DNA of 64,000 bases, from NCBI RefSeq assembly GCF_016811915.1, contig NZ_CP069127.1:4250001-4314000 (forward strand), written 5' to 3'. The notes under the pieces were generated by a model. The model made no database searches. It was not told the origin of the DNA and was given only the letters and a program-made list of their open reading frames with translations. Position numbers and translations under genes: made by a program. Of the stretch, positions 51,351 through 59,600 are shown in pieces. Position 1 is the stretch's first letter. Every line of letters starts with the position of its first letter. Source of the DNA: Brevibacillus choshinensis (GTDB lineage: Bacteria; Bacillota; Bacilli; Brevibacillales; Brevibacillaceae).

Positions 51351-53519
51351 TTGTCTCTGCATACAGAAACAGCCAAATCAGAGCTGATTTTTTCTTTAGA
51401 TATCGGTACTCGCAGTGTGGTAGGACTGATCATGGAAGCGACGGGTGAGCAATATCGCGTCCTCGATTGCGCCATTCGTGAGCATGACGAGCGCTCCATG
51501 CTGGATGGACAAATCCACGACATCGTCGCCGTAGCCAAAGTGATCGGACAAATCAAGGAAGAGCTGGAACAAAAATACGGCCCCCTCCACCAAGTCGCTG
51601 TAGCTGCAGCTGGCCGTTCCCTACGCACGCGCCGCGTAAAGCTGGACATGCCTCTCGCACGCCATGCTTTCATCACTCGCGAGGATGTGCTGACGCTGGA
51701 GTTTGCCGCCGTACAGGAAGCGCAGGCAGAGCTCGCACAAGAATTAAAAGACCAGGATGTGACGCGCTACTACTGCGTCGGCTACAGTGTCGTCCATTAC
51801 CATTTGGACGGCGAGCTGATCGGCAGCCTGATCGACCAGCGCGGGGATGCCGCCAGCGTGGACGTCATTGCTACCTTTTTGCCTCGCATGGTAGTAGATT
51901 CCCTGATCGCTGCCCTGAAACGGTGCGACCTCGACATGCAGGCGCTCACACTGGAGCCGATCGCCGCCATCAACGTGTTGATCCCAGTCACGATGCGCAG
52001 GCTGAATATTGCACTCGTCGACATCGGAGCAGGTACGTCGGACGTAGCGCTGACGGAGGAAGGCGCCATCACTGCCTACGGGATGGTACCTGTGGCGGGA
52101 GATGAGATCACGGACGCACTCATGAATGCCTATCTGCTGGATTTCCCCATGGCGGAAGAAGCAAAGCGGCTCCTCTCCGCTCAGGAGACGGTCTCGTTTA
52201 CTGATATTCTCGGGCTGGAGCACTCTCTGCCCTCCGAGGAGGTCACAGCGGCAATCGATGCAGATATCCATCTGCTGGCGGAGAAAATCGCTTTCAAGAT
52301 TCTCGAGCTGAATGGAAAGCCGCCTCAGGCCGTCATGCTGATCGGCGGGGGAAGCCTCACCCCAGGCTTGACGACAAAAGTGGCGCAAGTCCTCCAAATC
52401 CCTGCTGCCCGTGTCGCCGTACGGGGAGCGGATGCGATCAAGCAATATGTTGGCGACCATCCGCTTCTGGGAGGACCGGAATTCGTCACACCTGTGGGGA
52501 TCGCCGTAGCAGCGCGCCGCCACCCTCTGCGCTATGTGACTGTCTCCGTCAATGACGTGCCCGTACGCATTTTCGACCTACGCAAAATGACGCTCGGGGA
52601 TGCGGTCATCGCAGCAGGTTTGGATATTCGCCGCCTCTTCGGCCGACCTGGTTTAGCCATGACCGTCACGATCAATGGCCGGATGAAAATGATCCCGGGC
52701 AAGCATGGCACCCCGCCCGTCATCGAAAGAAACGGCGAAGCTGCCGGCTTGGATGCTCCCCTGGAGGATGGCGATCAGATCACGATCATTGCAGGCGAAA
52801 ATGGCGAGGATGCACACGTACGGGCAAAAGATTTGCTCGAGCATCTCGATACGTTGGAAATCAGCTGCAATGGGCTGCCGCTGTCGCTTGGCCCCGTGAT
52901 TCTGGTCAATGGAGAGGCGCATTCCCTAGACGCAGATGTGCCGGATCGAAGCGAGGTAGAGATCCGCTTGCCGCGTACGGTCGGCGAGGTGCTGCAGATT
53001 TCGGGGACCGAGCTGGGTGCGGAGGCTGCTGCGTACCAATTCAGCGTTAACGGTCATTCCTACTCCATGCCGTCCCGCACGGTCACGATCCAGGTAAATG
53101 GCAAGCCTGTTACTCTCGCAGACTCAATTCGTCAAGGGGACGCGCTGATCTATCGGGTGGAAGACGTCTCTCCTCCCACCATCCGCGATGTGATCCCTCT
53201 CGAGGAATGGGTACAGGAAACGATCATCGTCCATTTCAATGGGGAGCGCGTCGTCCTGCCGGTGGCGCAGGTGACGATCACGATGGATGGACGCGCTGTA
53301 AAAGACGAGGAAGCGATCACGGACGGAGCCGTCATCACAGTCAAATCTGCTCCAGCCTCCACACCCGTCTTTAGCGATGTATTCCGTTACGTCGATGTCT
53401 CACTGGAAAAGCCTGATCGTGAAAGCATTTCCGGCTTTGTCATGCTGGTGAATGGCGAGCTGGCTTCCTTTCAGACCGAGCTCAAGTCCGGCGACAAGCT
53501 TGAACTTTATTGGGAATAA
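51351..53519 (+). CDS. FtsA/PilM-like actin-fold ATPase with repeated beta-rich C-terminal tail
   Basis: Protein of 722 residues. The first 400 form an actin-like ATPase of the FtsA (COG0849) group: FSLDIGTRSVVGLI (phosphate 1), LVDIGAGTSDVAL (phosphate 2), LIGGGSLTPGL (adenosine motif), with an SHS2-like insert. FtsA is about 420 residues; here 320 more follow, made of about four repeats with paired VNG signatures (VTVSVNDVPV, MTVTINGRMK, ILVNGEAHSL, FSVNGHSYSM, IQVNGKPVTL, VHFNGERVVL, VMLVNGELAS) and DGD/SGD turns, resembling beta-grasp modules. No amphipathic FtsA membrane helix is seen. TTG 51351 with GAGGAG upstream. Confidence 0.82.
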   Translation: MSLHTETAKSELIFSLDIGTRSVVGLIMEATGEQYRVLDCAIREHDERSMLDGQIHDIVAVAKVIGQIKEELEQKYGPLHQVAVAAAGRSLRTRRVKLDMPLARHAFITREDVLTLEFAAVQEAQAELAQELKDQDVTRYYCVGYSVVHYHLDGELIGSLIDQRGDAASVDVIATFLPRMVVDSLIAALKRCDLDMQALTLEPIAAINVLIPVTMRRLNIALVDIGAGTSDVALTEEGAITAYGMVPVAGDEITDALMNAYLLDFPMAEEAKRLLSAQETVSFTDILGLEHSLPSEEVTAAIDADIHLLAEKIAFKILELNGKPPQAVMLIGGGSLTPGLTTKVAQVLQIPAARVAVRGADAIKQYVGDHPLLGGPEFVTPVGIAVAARRHPLRYVTVSVNDVPVRIFDLRKMTLGDAVIAAGLDIRRLFGRPGLAMTVTINGRMKMIPGKHGTPPVIERNGEAAGLDAPLEDGDQITIIAGENGEDAHVRAKDLLEHLDTLEISCNGLPLSLGPVILVNGEAHSLDADVPDRSEVEIRLPRTVGEVLQISGTELGAEAAAYQFSVNGHSYSMPSRTVTIQVNGKPVTLADSIRQGDALIYRVEDVSPPTIRDVIPLEEWVQETIIVHFNGERVVLPVAQVTITMDGRAVKDEEAITDGAVITVKSAPASTPVFSDVFRYVDVSLEKPDRESISGFVMLVNGELASFQTELKSGDKLELYWE

Positions 53520-53520
53520 A

Positions 53521-53560
53521 GAAAAAGAGCTGCTGACTCGATCGAGTCGACAGCTCTTTT
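53521..53560. terminator. Bidirectional terminator
   Basis: AAAGAGCTG, then CTGACTCGA and TCGAGTCGA, then CAGCTCTTT: a long nearly perfect stem with flanking A and T runs, between the FtsA-like gene and convergent ytxJ. Confidence 0.9.
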
Positions 53561-53566
53561 CGTTTG

Positions 53567-53893
53567 TTAGGCGTTCAGTGCTTGCGCGATGGCATCCTGG
53601 GTGATTTTCCAGTGAGAGGTATGCCATTTCACTTGCCCATCCTCCAGCAAAAAGATTTGCGGAGACTCATGCTTGATTGCAAAGCGCTCTGCTGCGGCAT
53701 TGGAAACAGGGCGGTCTTCAATCACGTGAATGACAGCGGAAGGAACGTCTTGGCCCTGTAAGAAAGTCTGAAATTCCGAAAACGCTGTCGCGCTGATCGG
53801 GCAAGTCGTGCTGTGTTTGAACAAGAGTCGTTTGCCGCCCTCTGCTACAAACTGATCCAATTCATCAGTCGAATGGAGTTGTTTTTGAGCCAC
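53567..53893 (-). CDS. ytxJ: Monothiol bacilliredoxin-like protein YtxJ
   Basis: Thioredoxin-fold protein of 108 residues. YtxJ family marks are LLFKHSTTCPISATAFSEF, with the single active cysteine in TTCPIS (about residue 32), and SPQIFLLEDGQVKWHTSHW with a cis-proline. Members act in bacillithiol-linked de-thiolation. The GTG at 53893 lies 9 bases after AAAGGAG; the in-frame ATG at 53941 has no such site. The gene follows aroA/ccpA in the Bacillus order as well. Confidence 0.88.
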   Translation of the reverse strand: MAQKQLHSTDELDQFVAEGGKRLLFKHSTTCPISATAFSEFQTFLQGQDVPSAVIHVIEDRPVSNAAAERFAIKHESPQIFLLEDGQVKWHTSHWKITQDAIAQALNA

Positions 53894-53990
53894 TGTAGAT
53901 CTCTCCTTTAGATTCCATACTGTGTGGCTTCCAGTATACAAAAACAGATCAGGAGAAGTCTATGTTCGCGGTGCAGGATCAGTCACAAAA

Positions 53991-54018
53991 GAAAAAAGAC
54001 GCCCTCTTCCAGGCGCCC
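53991..54018 (-). terminator. Terminator of the 133-aa gene
   Basis: On the minus strand GGCGCC pairs with GGCGTC (one G-T pair) around loop TGGAAGAG, followed by TTTTTTC. Confidence 0.6.
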
Positions 54019-54031
54019 CTCCCCCTTCATG

Positions 54032-54433
54032 TTACACCATTATCTTTGTCAATCGTTCCCGAAGCTCTCTCATCCACTTCTCGTCTCCCAGAGATTGCGC
54101 CAATAAAAACAAGTCCAAGAGTTCGTTCACTCGCTCACCCAGCACTTCTCTTATGGAAGAGTCCATCCCTTCATTGGCAATCAGCACCAATAAGTTGGAT
54201 AACTCTGACATTTCTTCGAATTCGATCGCCTGTCGCTCTGGATGCTGCCCCAATTCCTCCATGAGTGCTTTTAGATCGTCTTTAATGACATCCACCACCT
54301 GGGAATGGGCACAGCAGTCGTCCACGCAGACGTGCACCGGTACATTCAGGATTTTGACCCGGTTGCGGTACACGACGTTGCGTAGCACGATTTCCATGTC
54401 GTTTCCGCAGCGGCTACATTTCTTCTGCATCAT
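54032..54433 (-). CDS. Zinc-finger-type protein of unknown function, 133 aa
   Basis: N-terminal metal-site pattern CSRCGNDM ... VHVCVDDCCAHSQ (about 6-42), similar to YgiT-type zinc fingers, followed by a helical, acidic C-terminal region (MEELGQHPERQAIEFEEMSE, then LNDLLLL-like helices). No membrane segment. ATG 54433 follows TTGAGGTG. Own terminator downstream. No better assignment. Confidence 0.7.
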   Translation of the reverse strand: MMQKKCSRCGNDMEIVLRNVVYRNRVKILNVPVHVCVDDCCAHSQVVDVIKDDLKALMEELGQHPERQAIEFEEMSELSNLLVLIANEGMDSSIREVLGERVNELLDLFLLAQSLGDEKWMRELRERLTKIMV

Positions 54434-54540
54434 TTCACCTCAATTCCACATATGTATACCTCTGTACTATTCGTGAAACCTCTCTTCAATCCTGCTAAAC
54501 CTCTGGTGGTACATGGTGGATGCAGTGGCAGATAAAGATA

Positions 54541-54576
54541 ACAAAAGCGACGCCCGCATGAGGCATCGCTTTTTTC
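54541..54576. terminator. Bidirectional terminator
   Basis: AAAAGCGACGCC pairs with GGCATCGCTTTT (one mismatch) with T runs on both sides, right after the 77-aa gene. Confidence 0.75.
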
Positions 54577-54602
54577 TTGATCATCTCTTTGGTGTTGGCA
54601 AA

Positions 54603-54836
54603 TCAGGCGTAAATGGCGTTCACTTTCTCACAGTGCGGGCACACGGCTACTTTTCCAGAATGCCCCTCTTCATCCTCTACCCGATAACCGGTAATTTGCT
54701 CTGAGAAGCAAAACAGGCATTCCGTATTGAAGTCCATATCGTACTGAGCTTTCCATACGATTGATTTAAAGTCTTCCCCTACGTTGATGGTGATCGGAAC
54801 GAGGTCGTGCTGGAGACTGGACAATGATCTTTGCAT
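54603..54836 (-). CDS. Small zinc-ribbon-like protein, 77 aa
   Basis: Two CxxC pairs (ECLFCFSEQ at about 40 and AVCPHCEKVN at about 68) suggest one bound zinc. The N-terminal half is polar with a short beta-rich stretch (LVPITINVGEDFKSIVWKAQ). No family recognised. ATG 54836 follows GAAAGGATG. Monocistronic, with a terminator right downstream. Confidence 0.7.
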   Translation of the reverse strand: MQRSLSSLQHDLVPITINVGEDFKSIVWKAQYDMDFNTECLFCFSEQITGYRVEDEEGHSGKVAVCPHCEKVNAIYA

Positions 54837-54995
54837 CTGAATGACATCCTTTCGCTATTGCAAAGTCTTTTGGTATCCTCTAGCTTTTCCTGCTTTTCAG
54901 AATAATAAACATTGCCACCTCAAGGATTAAAAAAATGACCCGAAAGAATCTTCCCAAAAATGGGCATATGCCCGTATCGGCCCTGTGCGTAAACC

Positions 54996-55004
54996 CATAT
55001 CTTA
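54996..55004 (+). promoter_or_regulatory. Candidate mother-cell sigma -10 element
   Basis: CATATCTTA fits the CATANNNTA -10 pattern of SigK-type promoters and lies about 50 bases before the YjcZ-like ORF at 55053. The expected -35 AC is not clear. The remainder of 54837-55052 shows no gene. Confidence 0.4.
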
Positions 55005-55052
55005 TGGATGTAAGCACAAGAGGCTTAACACACAAGGGAGGATGTTTATCAT

Positions 55053-55145
55053 ATGAGTAGCATCTTTAACGGCGGTTTTGACGGCTTCACTTTAGTGTTG
55101 ATCCTGTTCATCCTACTGGTAATTGTTGCTTGCAGCTGCGATTAA
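55053..55145 (+). CDS. YjcZ-like small hydrophobic protein, 30 aa
   Basis: Reads MSSIFNGGFDGFTLVLILFI then LLVIVACSCD: a Gly/Asn-rich start, one membrane helix and a cysteine-containing end, as in YjcZ-family sporulation microproteins. ATG 55053 follows AAGGGAGGATG. A possible SigK-type -10 lies upstream and a terminator downstream. Two relatives occur at 15671 and 17855. Confidence 0.75.
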   Translation: MSSIFNGGFDGFTLVLILFILLVIVACSCD

Positions 55146-55227
55146 TTAGCTGCATATAGATATGGAACAATTAGGCAGGGAGCTGCATATACATTAAAAC
55201 CGAATCCTGTTAAGCGCGTTTCGTCGC

Positions 55228-55256
55228 AAGCTACCCGTTCTTCGGGTAGCTTTTTT
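55228..55256 (+). terminator. Rho-independent terminator
   Basis: AAGCTACCCG pairs with CGGGTAGCTT around loop TTCTT, then a run of T. Confidence 0.88.
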
Positions 55257-55315
55257 GTGTGCAGGTTGTGTACAATACATACTGAATGTAATGGAAAGCG
55301 AGGGATACTCTTCCT

Positions 55316-56428
55316 ATGAAAGATCCACGAATTGAACAGCTGGCTGACGTTCTCGTCAACTATTCCACGACCGTCCAGCCGGGGGAAAACGTATTGATTT
55401 ACGCTATCGGCCAAGTTCATGATCTGGTGAAAGCCGTCATCGCCAAAGTATATGAAGCTGGGGGCAACCCTTACGTACAGCTGATCGATCAATCCATTCA
55501 ACGCGAGCTTCTCCTGAACGCAAATGAAACGCAGCTGGGTGTGATGCGCGAAGCAGATGTGAGCTTCATGAAAAAAATGGATTGCTACATCGGCATTCGG
55601 GGCGGAGACAACATCAGCGAGCTGGCTGACGTCCCTGGCGACAAAATGCAGCTGTACTCGAAGCTCTTGATGCGCCCTGTGCTCGACGTGCGCGTTCCAG
55701 AGACCAAATGGGTCGTACTTCGCTATCCAAACGCCTCGATGGCGCAGCTGGCTAACATGAGCACCGATGCTTTCGAGGACTTCTACTTCAAGGTATGCAC
55801 ACTCGATTACGGCAAAATGGACAGTGCCATGGACAGCCTGGTCGAACTCATGGAGAAGACGGACAAGGTACGCATCACGGGTCCGGGTACCGATCTGACG
55901 TTCTCGATCAAAGGAATTCCTGCGATCAAGTGCGCAGGCAACGCAAATATTCCGGATGGAGAAGTATTCACTGCACCTGTGCGCGATTCTGTGAACGGCA
56001 CGATTTCTTACAACACACCGTCTCCTTACCAAGGCTACACCTATGACAACATCAAGCTGACCTTCCAAGATGGCAAGATCATCGAAGCGACGGCAAACGA
56101 TACTGCGAAAATCAATGAAGTGTTTGATACAGATGAAGGCGCCCGTTATGTCGGGGAATTTGCAATCGGGGTCAACCCCTTTATTCAAAACCCGATGAAA
56201 GACATTCTGTTCGATGAGAAAATCGACGGCAGCTTCCACTTCACACCAGGTCAAGCCTACGACGAAGCTTTCAACGGCAACAAGTCCTCCATCCACTGGG
56301 ATCTGGTGATGATCCAGCGACCGGAATGGGGAGGCGGCGAGATCTGGTTTGATGACCGCTTGATTCGCAAAGACGGGCGATTTGTCATTCCAGAGCTGGA
56401 GTGCCTGAATCCAGAAAACCTGAAATAA
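55316..56428 (+). CDS. ampS: M29 family aminopeptidase
   Basis: Metalloaminopeptidase of 370 residues of the M29 family (AmpS/PepS). Features: ITGPGTDLTFSIKG (about 183), IPDGEVFTAPVRDSVNGTIS with the ligand Glu (about 215), VGEFAIGVNP (about 280), HFTPGQAYDEAF (about 310), SSIHWDLVM with His and Asp (about 325) and FDDRLIRKDGRFV at the end. It trims peptides in the cytoplasm. GCGAGGGA precedes ATG 55316. The 437-codon frame on the opposite strand is a shadow. Confidence 0.93.
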   Translation: MKDPRIEQLADVLVNYSTTVQPGENVLIYAIGQVHDLVKAVIAKVYEAGGNPYVQLIDQSIQRELLLNANETQLGVMREADVSFMKKMDCYIGIRGGDNISELADVPGDKMQLYSKLLMRPVLDVRVPETKWVVLRYPNASMAQLANMSTDAFEDFYFKVCTLDYGKMDSAMDSLVELMEKTDKVRITGPGTDLTFSIKGIPAIKCAGNANIPDGEVFTAPVRDSVNGTISYNTPSPYQGYTYDNIKLTFQDGKIIEATANDTAKINEVFDTDEGARYVGEFAIGVNPFIQNPMKDILFDEKIDGSFHFTPGQAYDEAFNGNKSSIHWDLVMIQRPEWGGGEIWFDDRLIRKDGRFVIPELECLNPENLK

Positions 56429-56440
56429 TCGGATCCAAAC

Positions 56441-56478
56441 AAAAAGCGAAGGCACCCACTGCGGGCCTTCGCTTTTTC
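56441..56478. terminator. Bidirectional terminator
   Basis: AAAAAGCGAAGGC pairs with GCCTTCGCTTTTT around an 11-base loop, between the aminopeptidase and convergent padR. Confidence 0.9.
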
Positions 56479-56495
56479 AGTTCGCCTTCCGCTGA

Positions 56496-57035
56496 CTACA
56501 CAGGCACGGAACAGGCTGGCTGTTTCAACAGAGACGATGATTTTTGCTCCAAAAACGCAATGGTCGTCTCCAAATGGTGTATCGTATATTCCCAGCAAAA
56601 ACGCTGATACTCGTCAAAATTGGCTTCCAGCTTTTTAAAGGTCGTCTTGCTTTGCTGCAATACTTGGCGTTGAACTTCGATGCAGCCCTCGAGCAGATCT
56701 TTTTGTTCATCCTCGCTGCGGCTCTTTCCGAAGAAGATTTTTACCAGCATGTCAGAACGAAGAACGGCCGGTACGATTGGAGTCTGAATTTCCTGCAGGA
56801 AGGTTTCTCTTCCCGTGTCCGTGATTCGGTACAGGATCTTGTTTGGCTTCCCGGACTGAATGATTTCCTGCTTTGTCACGTAGCCTTCTTCCTCGAGCTT
56901 GCGCAGCGCTGGATAAATCGCACCAAAGCTGGCGTCGTAGAAGAACCCAATGCTGTTGGTAAACGCCTGCTTTATGTCGTACCCGCTCATCTCACCGTAA
57001 CTCAAAAAGCCAAGTATGATTGTTTTTACGTCCAT
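56496..57035 (-). CDS. PadR-family transcriptional regulator
   Basis: Regulator of 179 residues. The N-terminal PadR winged helix has ILGFLSYGEMSGYDIKQAF and YDASFGAIYPALRKLEEEGY (about 5-60), followed by the C-terminal Vir_act_alpha_C-type dimerisation helices (QRQVLQQSKTTFKKLEANFD). PadR proteins respond to phenolics or drugs. ATG 57035 follows GGAGGATGCG. The gap 57036-57312 is AT-rich and carries three TGATATA copies (57185-57191 inverted, 57203-57209, 57217-57223), possible operator or -10 sites. Confidence 0.87.
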   Translation of the reverse strand: MDVKTIILGFLSYGEMSGYDIKQAFTNSIGFFYDASFGAIYPALRKLEEEGYVTKQEIIQSGKPNKILYRITDTGRETFLQEIQTPIVPAVLRSDMLVKIFFGKSRSEDEQKDLLEGCIEVQRQVLQQSKTTFKKLEANFDEYQRFCWEYTIHHLETTIAFLEQKSSSLLKQPACSVPV

Positions 57036-57312
57036 CTCTTCGCATCCTCCATTACCGTTGTTTCTTTTCTCTCTGTGGTGACTCTGGCAGATAATCGAAT
57101 CCGCATAGCCTTTATGTTCAAAATATTCTTTAGATATATGTATTATAATTGGATTCTAATAATTATACCAATGCTATTTCTTTATTATATCAATCAAAAA
57201 TAATGATATATAAACACTGATATATGCTCGAAACATAGGAAAATTGGGCTTCCCTTCCTTATCCACTCCCCATAAGATGATACATACCTATCTGCTGTAG
57301 GGGGAGAAATCG

Positions 57313-57777
57313 GTGAAAAGTAAAAAATGGTCCCATTATACGCGGGTAAAGTACCCCGTGAGCAGCAGCAGTTTGCATCCCTTCAATTTTTTCGTGCCAA
57401 TCGTGGAACGAGTCCAAGAGGGAGTGGTCTCCATCGTCACCGAGGACGCTCCCCATTCCAAAAACATGGATTCCTTGATTCGCAGTCTGATGAACGAGGA
57501 AGAAACCCCATCCACCACGGAGCGAAGCTTTGGTTCAGGATTCCTTTTTCATCCGAAAGGCTACATCCTGACCAGTGAACATGTAATCGGCAAGTCCAAA
57601 AACATTTACGTCAAGCTGTTCAATGGTCGCGTTTTTGAAGCACAACGCATCCTGTCCGATCGCGTGCGTGACTATGCCGTCATCAAAATTGACGCCGATT
57701 GCAAGCTGTTTCCACTTCCTCTCGGAAACTCCGCCCACACCAAAGTTGGCGAATGGGTCATCAGCATCGGTTCCCCA
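57313..57777 (+). pseudogene. HtrA-like serine protease, 5' part of an interrupted gene
   Basis: GTG 57313 follows AGGGGGAG. Codons 1-155 encode the N-terminal half of a trypsin-like S1C protease without signal peptide: FGSGFLFHPKGYILTSEHVI gives catalytic His 90, RDYAVIKID gives Asp 120, and it breaks at GEWVISIGSP. The frame runs on into the element to 58083 with unrelated residues. Joined to 61068-61325 at the shared TCCCCA it gives a continuous 240-residue protease. As it stands the product has no catalytic serine. Confidence 0.85.
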
Positions 57778-57800
57778 TCTGTCGCCATAGAGGCAAAAAC
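57757..57800. other. attL, left junction of the serine-recombinase element
   Basis: Protease sequence changes to element sequence at the core TCCCCA (57772-57777). Ten bases inside the element is TAGAGGCAAAAA (57788-57799), the mirror of a motif at the other end. Confidence 0.75.
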
Positions 57801-57809
57801 AAGCAGCTC

Positions 57810-58949
57810 CTACCCCATTTGCCGTTTCGGCTGGGATTGGCTTTGCTGCGCAGCCAGCCTGATGCGACTGCCCGTTTTCTCCTCAATCAGATGCACCGCA
57901 AACAACACAGGTCGACGGATGGCTTCCGCATACAGATCCATCGCTTTCATTTGCTTAAAGATTTCCCGGCCAGGCTTTGGATTGACTTCGATGAGCCACG
58001 ACCTGCCATCGACGTCTACCCCGATATCCAAGCCAAATTCCATCATGCGGCCGAATTTCTCTTCGAGCACAGATGCGACCTGATGGGCCATGTGGTGGCA
58101 CTCGCGCAGGATCTGCTGTGCTCCCTCTTCACCAAATCGTTTGGACACAAAGACATGAAAGGGAATGGCCCGCCCTCCTCCATGCAGATTGGAGGTAGAG
58201 CTCCCCTTTTCACCTACCCTCACGCCACACCCTGTGACACTCCATTCGCCAGCTGCGTCCTTCTGGATCAGCAGCCTGATATCCGCTATCCGATTGGAAA
58301 CCAGCTCCAGATCCAATCCTTGCTGCACCAGAAAATTCCCATCGCTGATTCGCTGCTCAGTGACCCATTTGCGAACCCATCTGCCTACATCCTCGGCACG
58401 CTGGAAGCTGGCGTTTTTATAGACATAGCGCTTGTCTCTTCCTTTCAGCTCATACTGTTTTCCCCGTACGGCCACTTTCAAGATGCTCCTGCCTCCCGTA
58501 CCATTTCCCGGCTTCACATACAGCATGGGATGCCGCTTCAGCATCACCTTCAGCTTTTCCGGCGTATACACGTAGGTCTCGGGGATCCACCTCTTGACTC
58601 TCTCGTCATTGGCGAGCAGCTCCGTCACCCTCCACTTCTTGCTGAAAGGACTGTTGGCAAACTTAAACAGATTGCTGTGGCGCAGCTTCATGTATTCAGG
58701 AACCCGCCTGCGATACCGATCTATGACGATCTGTGGCCAAGGATACCAACTGCTCTCCCAGCCCCCGCCACTCTTCGGAGTAAATCCCCGGATTTTCCGT
58801 TCCGCTTTAAACACATCCTGATGGGAAAATAAAAAGATCTGTGCCCCCAGCTCCTGACCGGCCTTCACCAATCGTCGGAGGTAATCTGGTTCCGCAAAGC
58901 GTTTTCCCTCTCTCCAAGTCAAAATGCCGATGACTTTTTTGGAAGACAT
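57810..58949 (-). CDS. YheC/YheD-family ATP-grasp protein (element cargo)
   Basis: Protein of 379 residues. The start SKKVIGILTWREGKRFAEPD and the ATP-grasp core (MLYVKPGNGTGGRSILKVAV, about 160; EFGLDIGVDVDGRSWLIEVN, about 310, then PKPGREIF) match YheC/YheD, proteins associated with the B. subtilis spore coat. ATP-grasp enzymes join a carboxylate to an amine; the substrate here is unknown. ATG 58949 follows GGAAGGAG. It is the leftmost gene in the element, transcribed toward attL. Confidence 0.87.
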   Translation of the reverse strand: MSSKKVIGILTWREGKRFAEPDYLRRLVKAGQELGAQIFLFSHQDVFKAERKIRGFTPKSGGGWESSWYPWPQIVIDRYRRRVPEYMKLRHSNLFKFANSPFSKKWRVTELLANDERVKRWIPETYVYTPEKLKVMLKRHPMLYVKPGNGTGGRSILKVAVRGKQYELKGRDKRYVYKNASFQRAEDVGRWVRKWVTEQRISDGNFLVQQGLDLELVSNRIADIRLLIQKDAAGEWSVTGCGVRVGEKGSSTSNLHGGGRAIPFHVFVSKRFGEEGAQQILRECHHMAHQVASVLEEKFGRMMEFGLDIGVDVDGRSWLIEVNPKPGREIFKQMKAMDLYAEAIRRPVLFAVHLIEEKTGSRIRLAAQQSQSQPKRQMG

Positions 58950-59097
58950 GTCCGAACTCCTTCCTTCTTTTTCCTTATCCTATGTGCTCCTGCCCGGCAG
59001 GGAGACGAAAGCGTCGGAATCAGGCTTGTTTCTGCCGCTTATTAGCAGCATAGGCGGTTCGTTTTTTGGCGACAACAAGAAGGTATACTTCTGTTAC

Positions 59098-59126
59098 TTA
59101 CTTTTTTCAAGTCCGTATGATACAAT
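59098..59126 (+). promoter_or_regulatory. Promoter of the HxlR-type gene
   Basis: TTACTT at 59098-59103 and TACAAT at 59121-59126, 17 bases apart, inside the element and before the regulator. Confidence 0.5.
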
Positions 59127-59166
59127 ATAGGGTAATTCAAACATGCAGGGTAGAGGTGACGCCGTC

Positions 59167-59487
59167 ATGAGTCAAGAATTTGCTGGCGAACACATGTGTC
59201 CGAAATATGAAGGGGCTATCAATGTCCTGGGCAAACGCTGGACTGGCTTGATTATCCACGTACTGTTGCGTGGTGCTGTACGCTTTAAGGACATTCGGGA
59301 AATGGTTCCTCACATGAGTGATAAAATGCTGTCCGAGCGGTTGAAAGAACTGGAGGAATTGCAGATCCTGGAGCGCAATGTGTATCCGGAGATTCCCGTT
59401 CGCATCGAATACGAGCTGACTGAAAAAGGAAAGGACCTTCGTCCCGTCATCGATTCCATTCACGAATGGGGTCAGAAGTGGATGTAG
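59167..59487 (+). CDS. HxlR-family winged-helix regulator (element)
   Basis: Regulator of 106 residues. HxlR-type core: MCPKYEGAINVLGKRWTGLI with the single redox-type cysteine (about residue 11), RFKDIREMVPHMSDKMLSER and LEELQILERNVYPEIPVRIE. Relatives such as YodB and HypR sense thiol stress through that Cys. ATG 59167 follows AGAGGTG; ATG 59143 is an alternative. It may control the neighbouring recombinase, but a terminator lies between. Confidence 0.87.
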   Translation: MSQEFAGEHMCPKYEGAINVLGKRWTGLIIHVLLRGAVRFKDIREMVPHMSDKMLSERLKELEELQILERNVYPEIPVRIEYELTEKGKDLRPVIDSIHEWGQKWM

Positions 59488-59491
59488 TTCC

Positions 59492-59528
59492 CCCCGCCTC
59501 GTCCAATAAGGATGAGCGGGGCTTTTTT
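59492..59528 (+). terminator. Terminator between regulator and recombinase
   Basis: CCCCGCCTCGTCC pairs with GGATGAGCGGGG (one bulge) and is followed by CTTTTTTT, so the recombinase probably has its own promoter. Confidence 0.8.
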
Positions 59529-59600
59529 TATGTGGGCCAGGCATAACCCCACCCTTCCTGCTGTAGACTCTAGCAACCCGAGCGACAGGAGGGGATTTTC

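Noticed and set aside
55142..56455. 437-codon frame antisense to the M29 aminopeptidase
   Set aside because: It runs opposite a well-supported peptidase with conserved metal ligands, has no ribosome binding site and a His/Ala/Val-rich composition typical of a shadow frame.
57810..58083. C-terminal continuation of the protease frame into the element
   Set aside because: The residues after SIGSP do not resemble a protease and lie antisense to the ATP-grasp gene; it is read-through into the element, not an alternative protein end.
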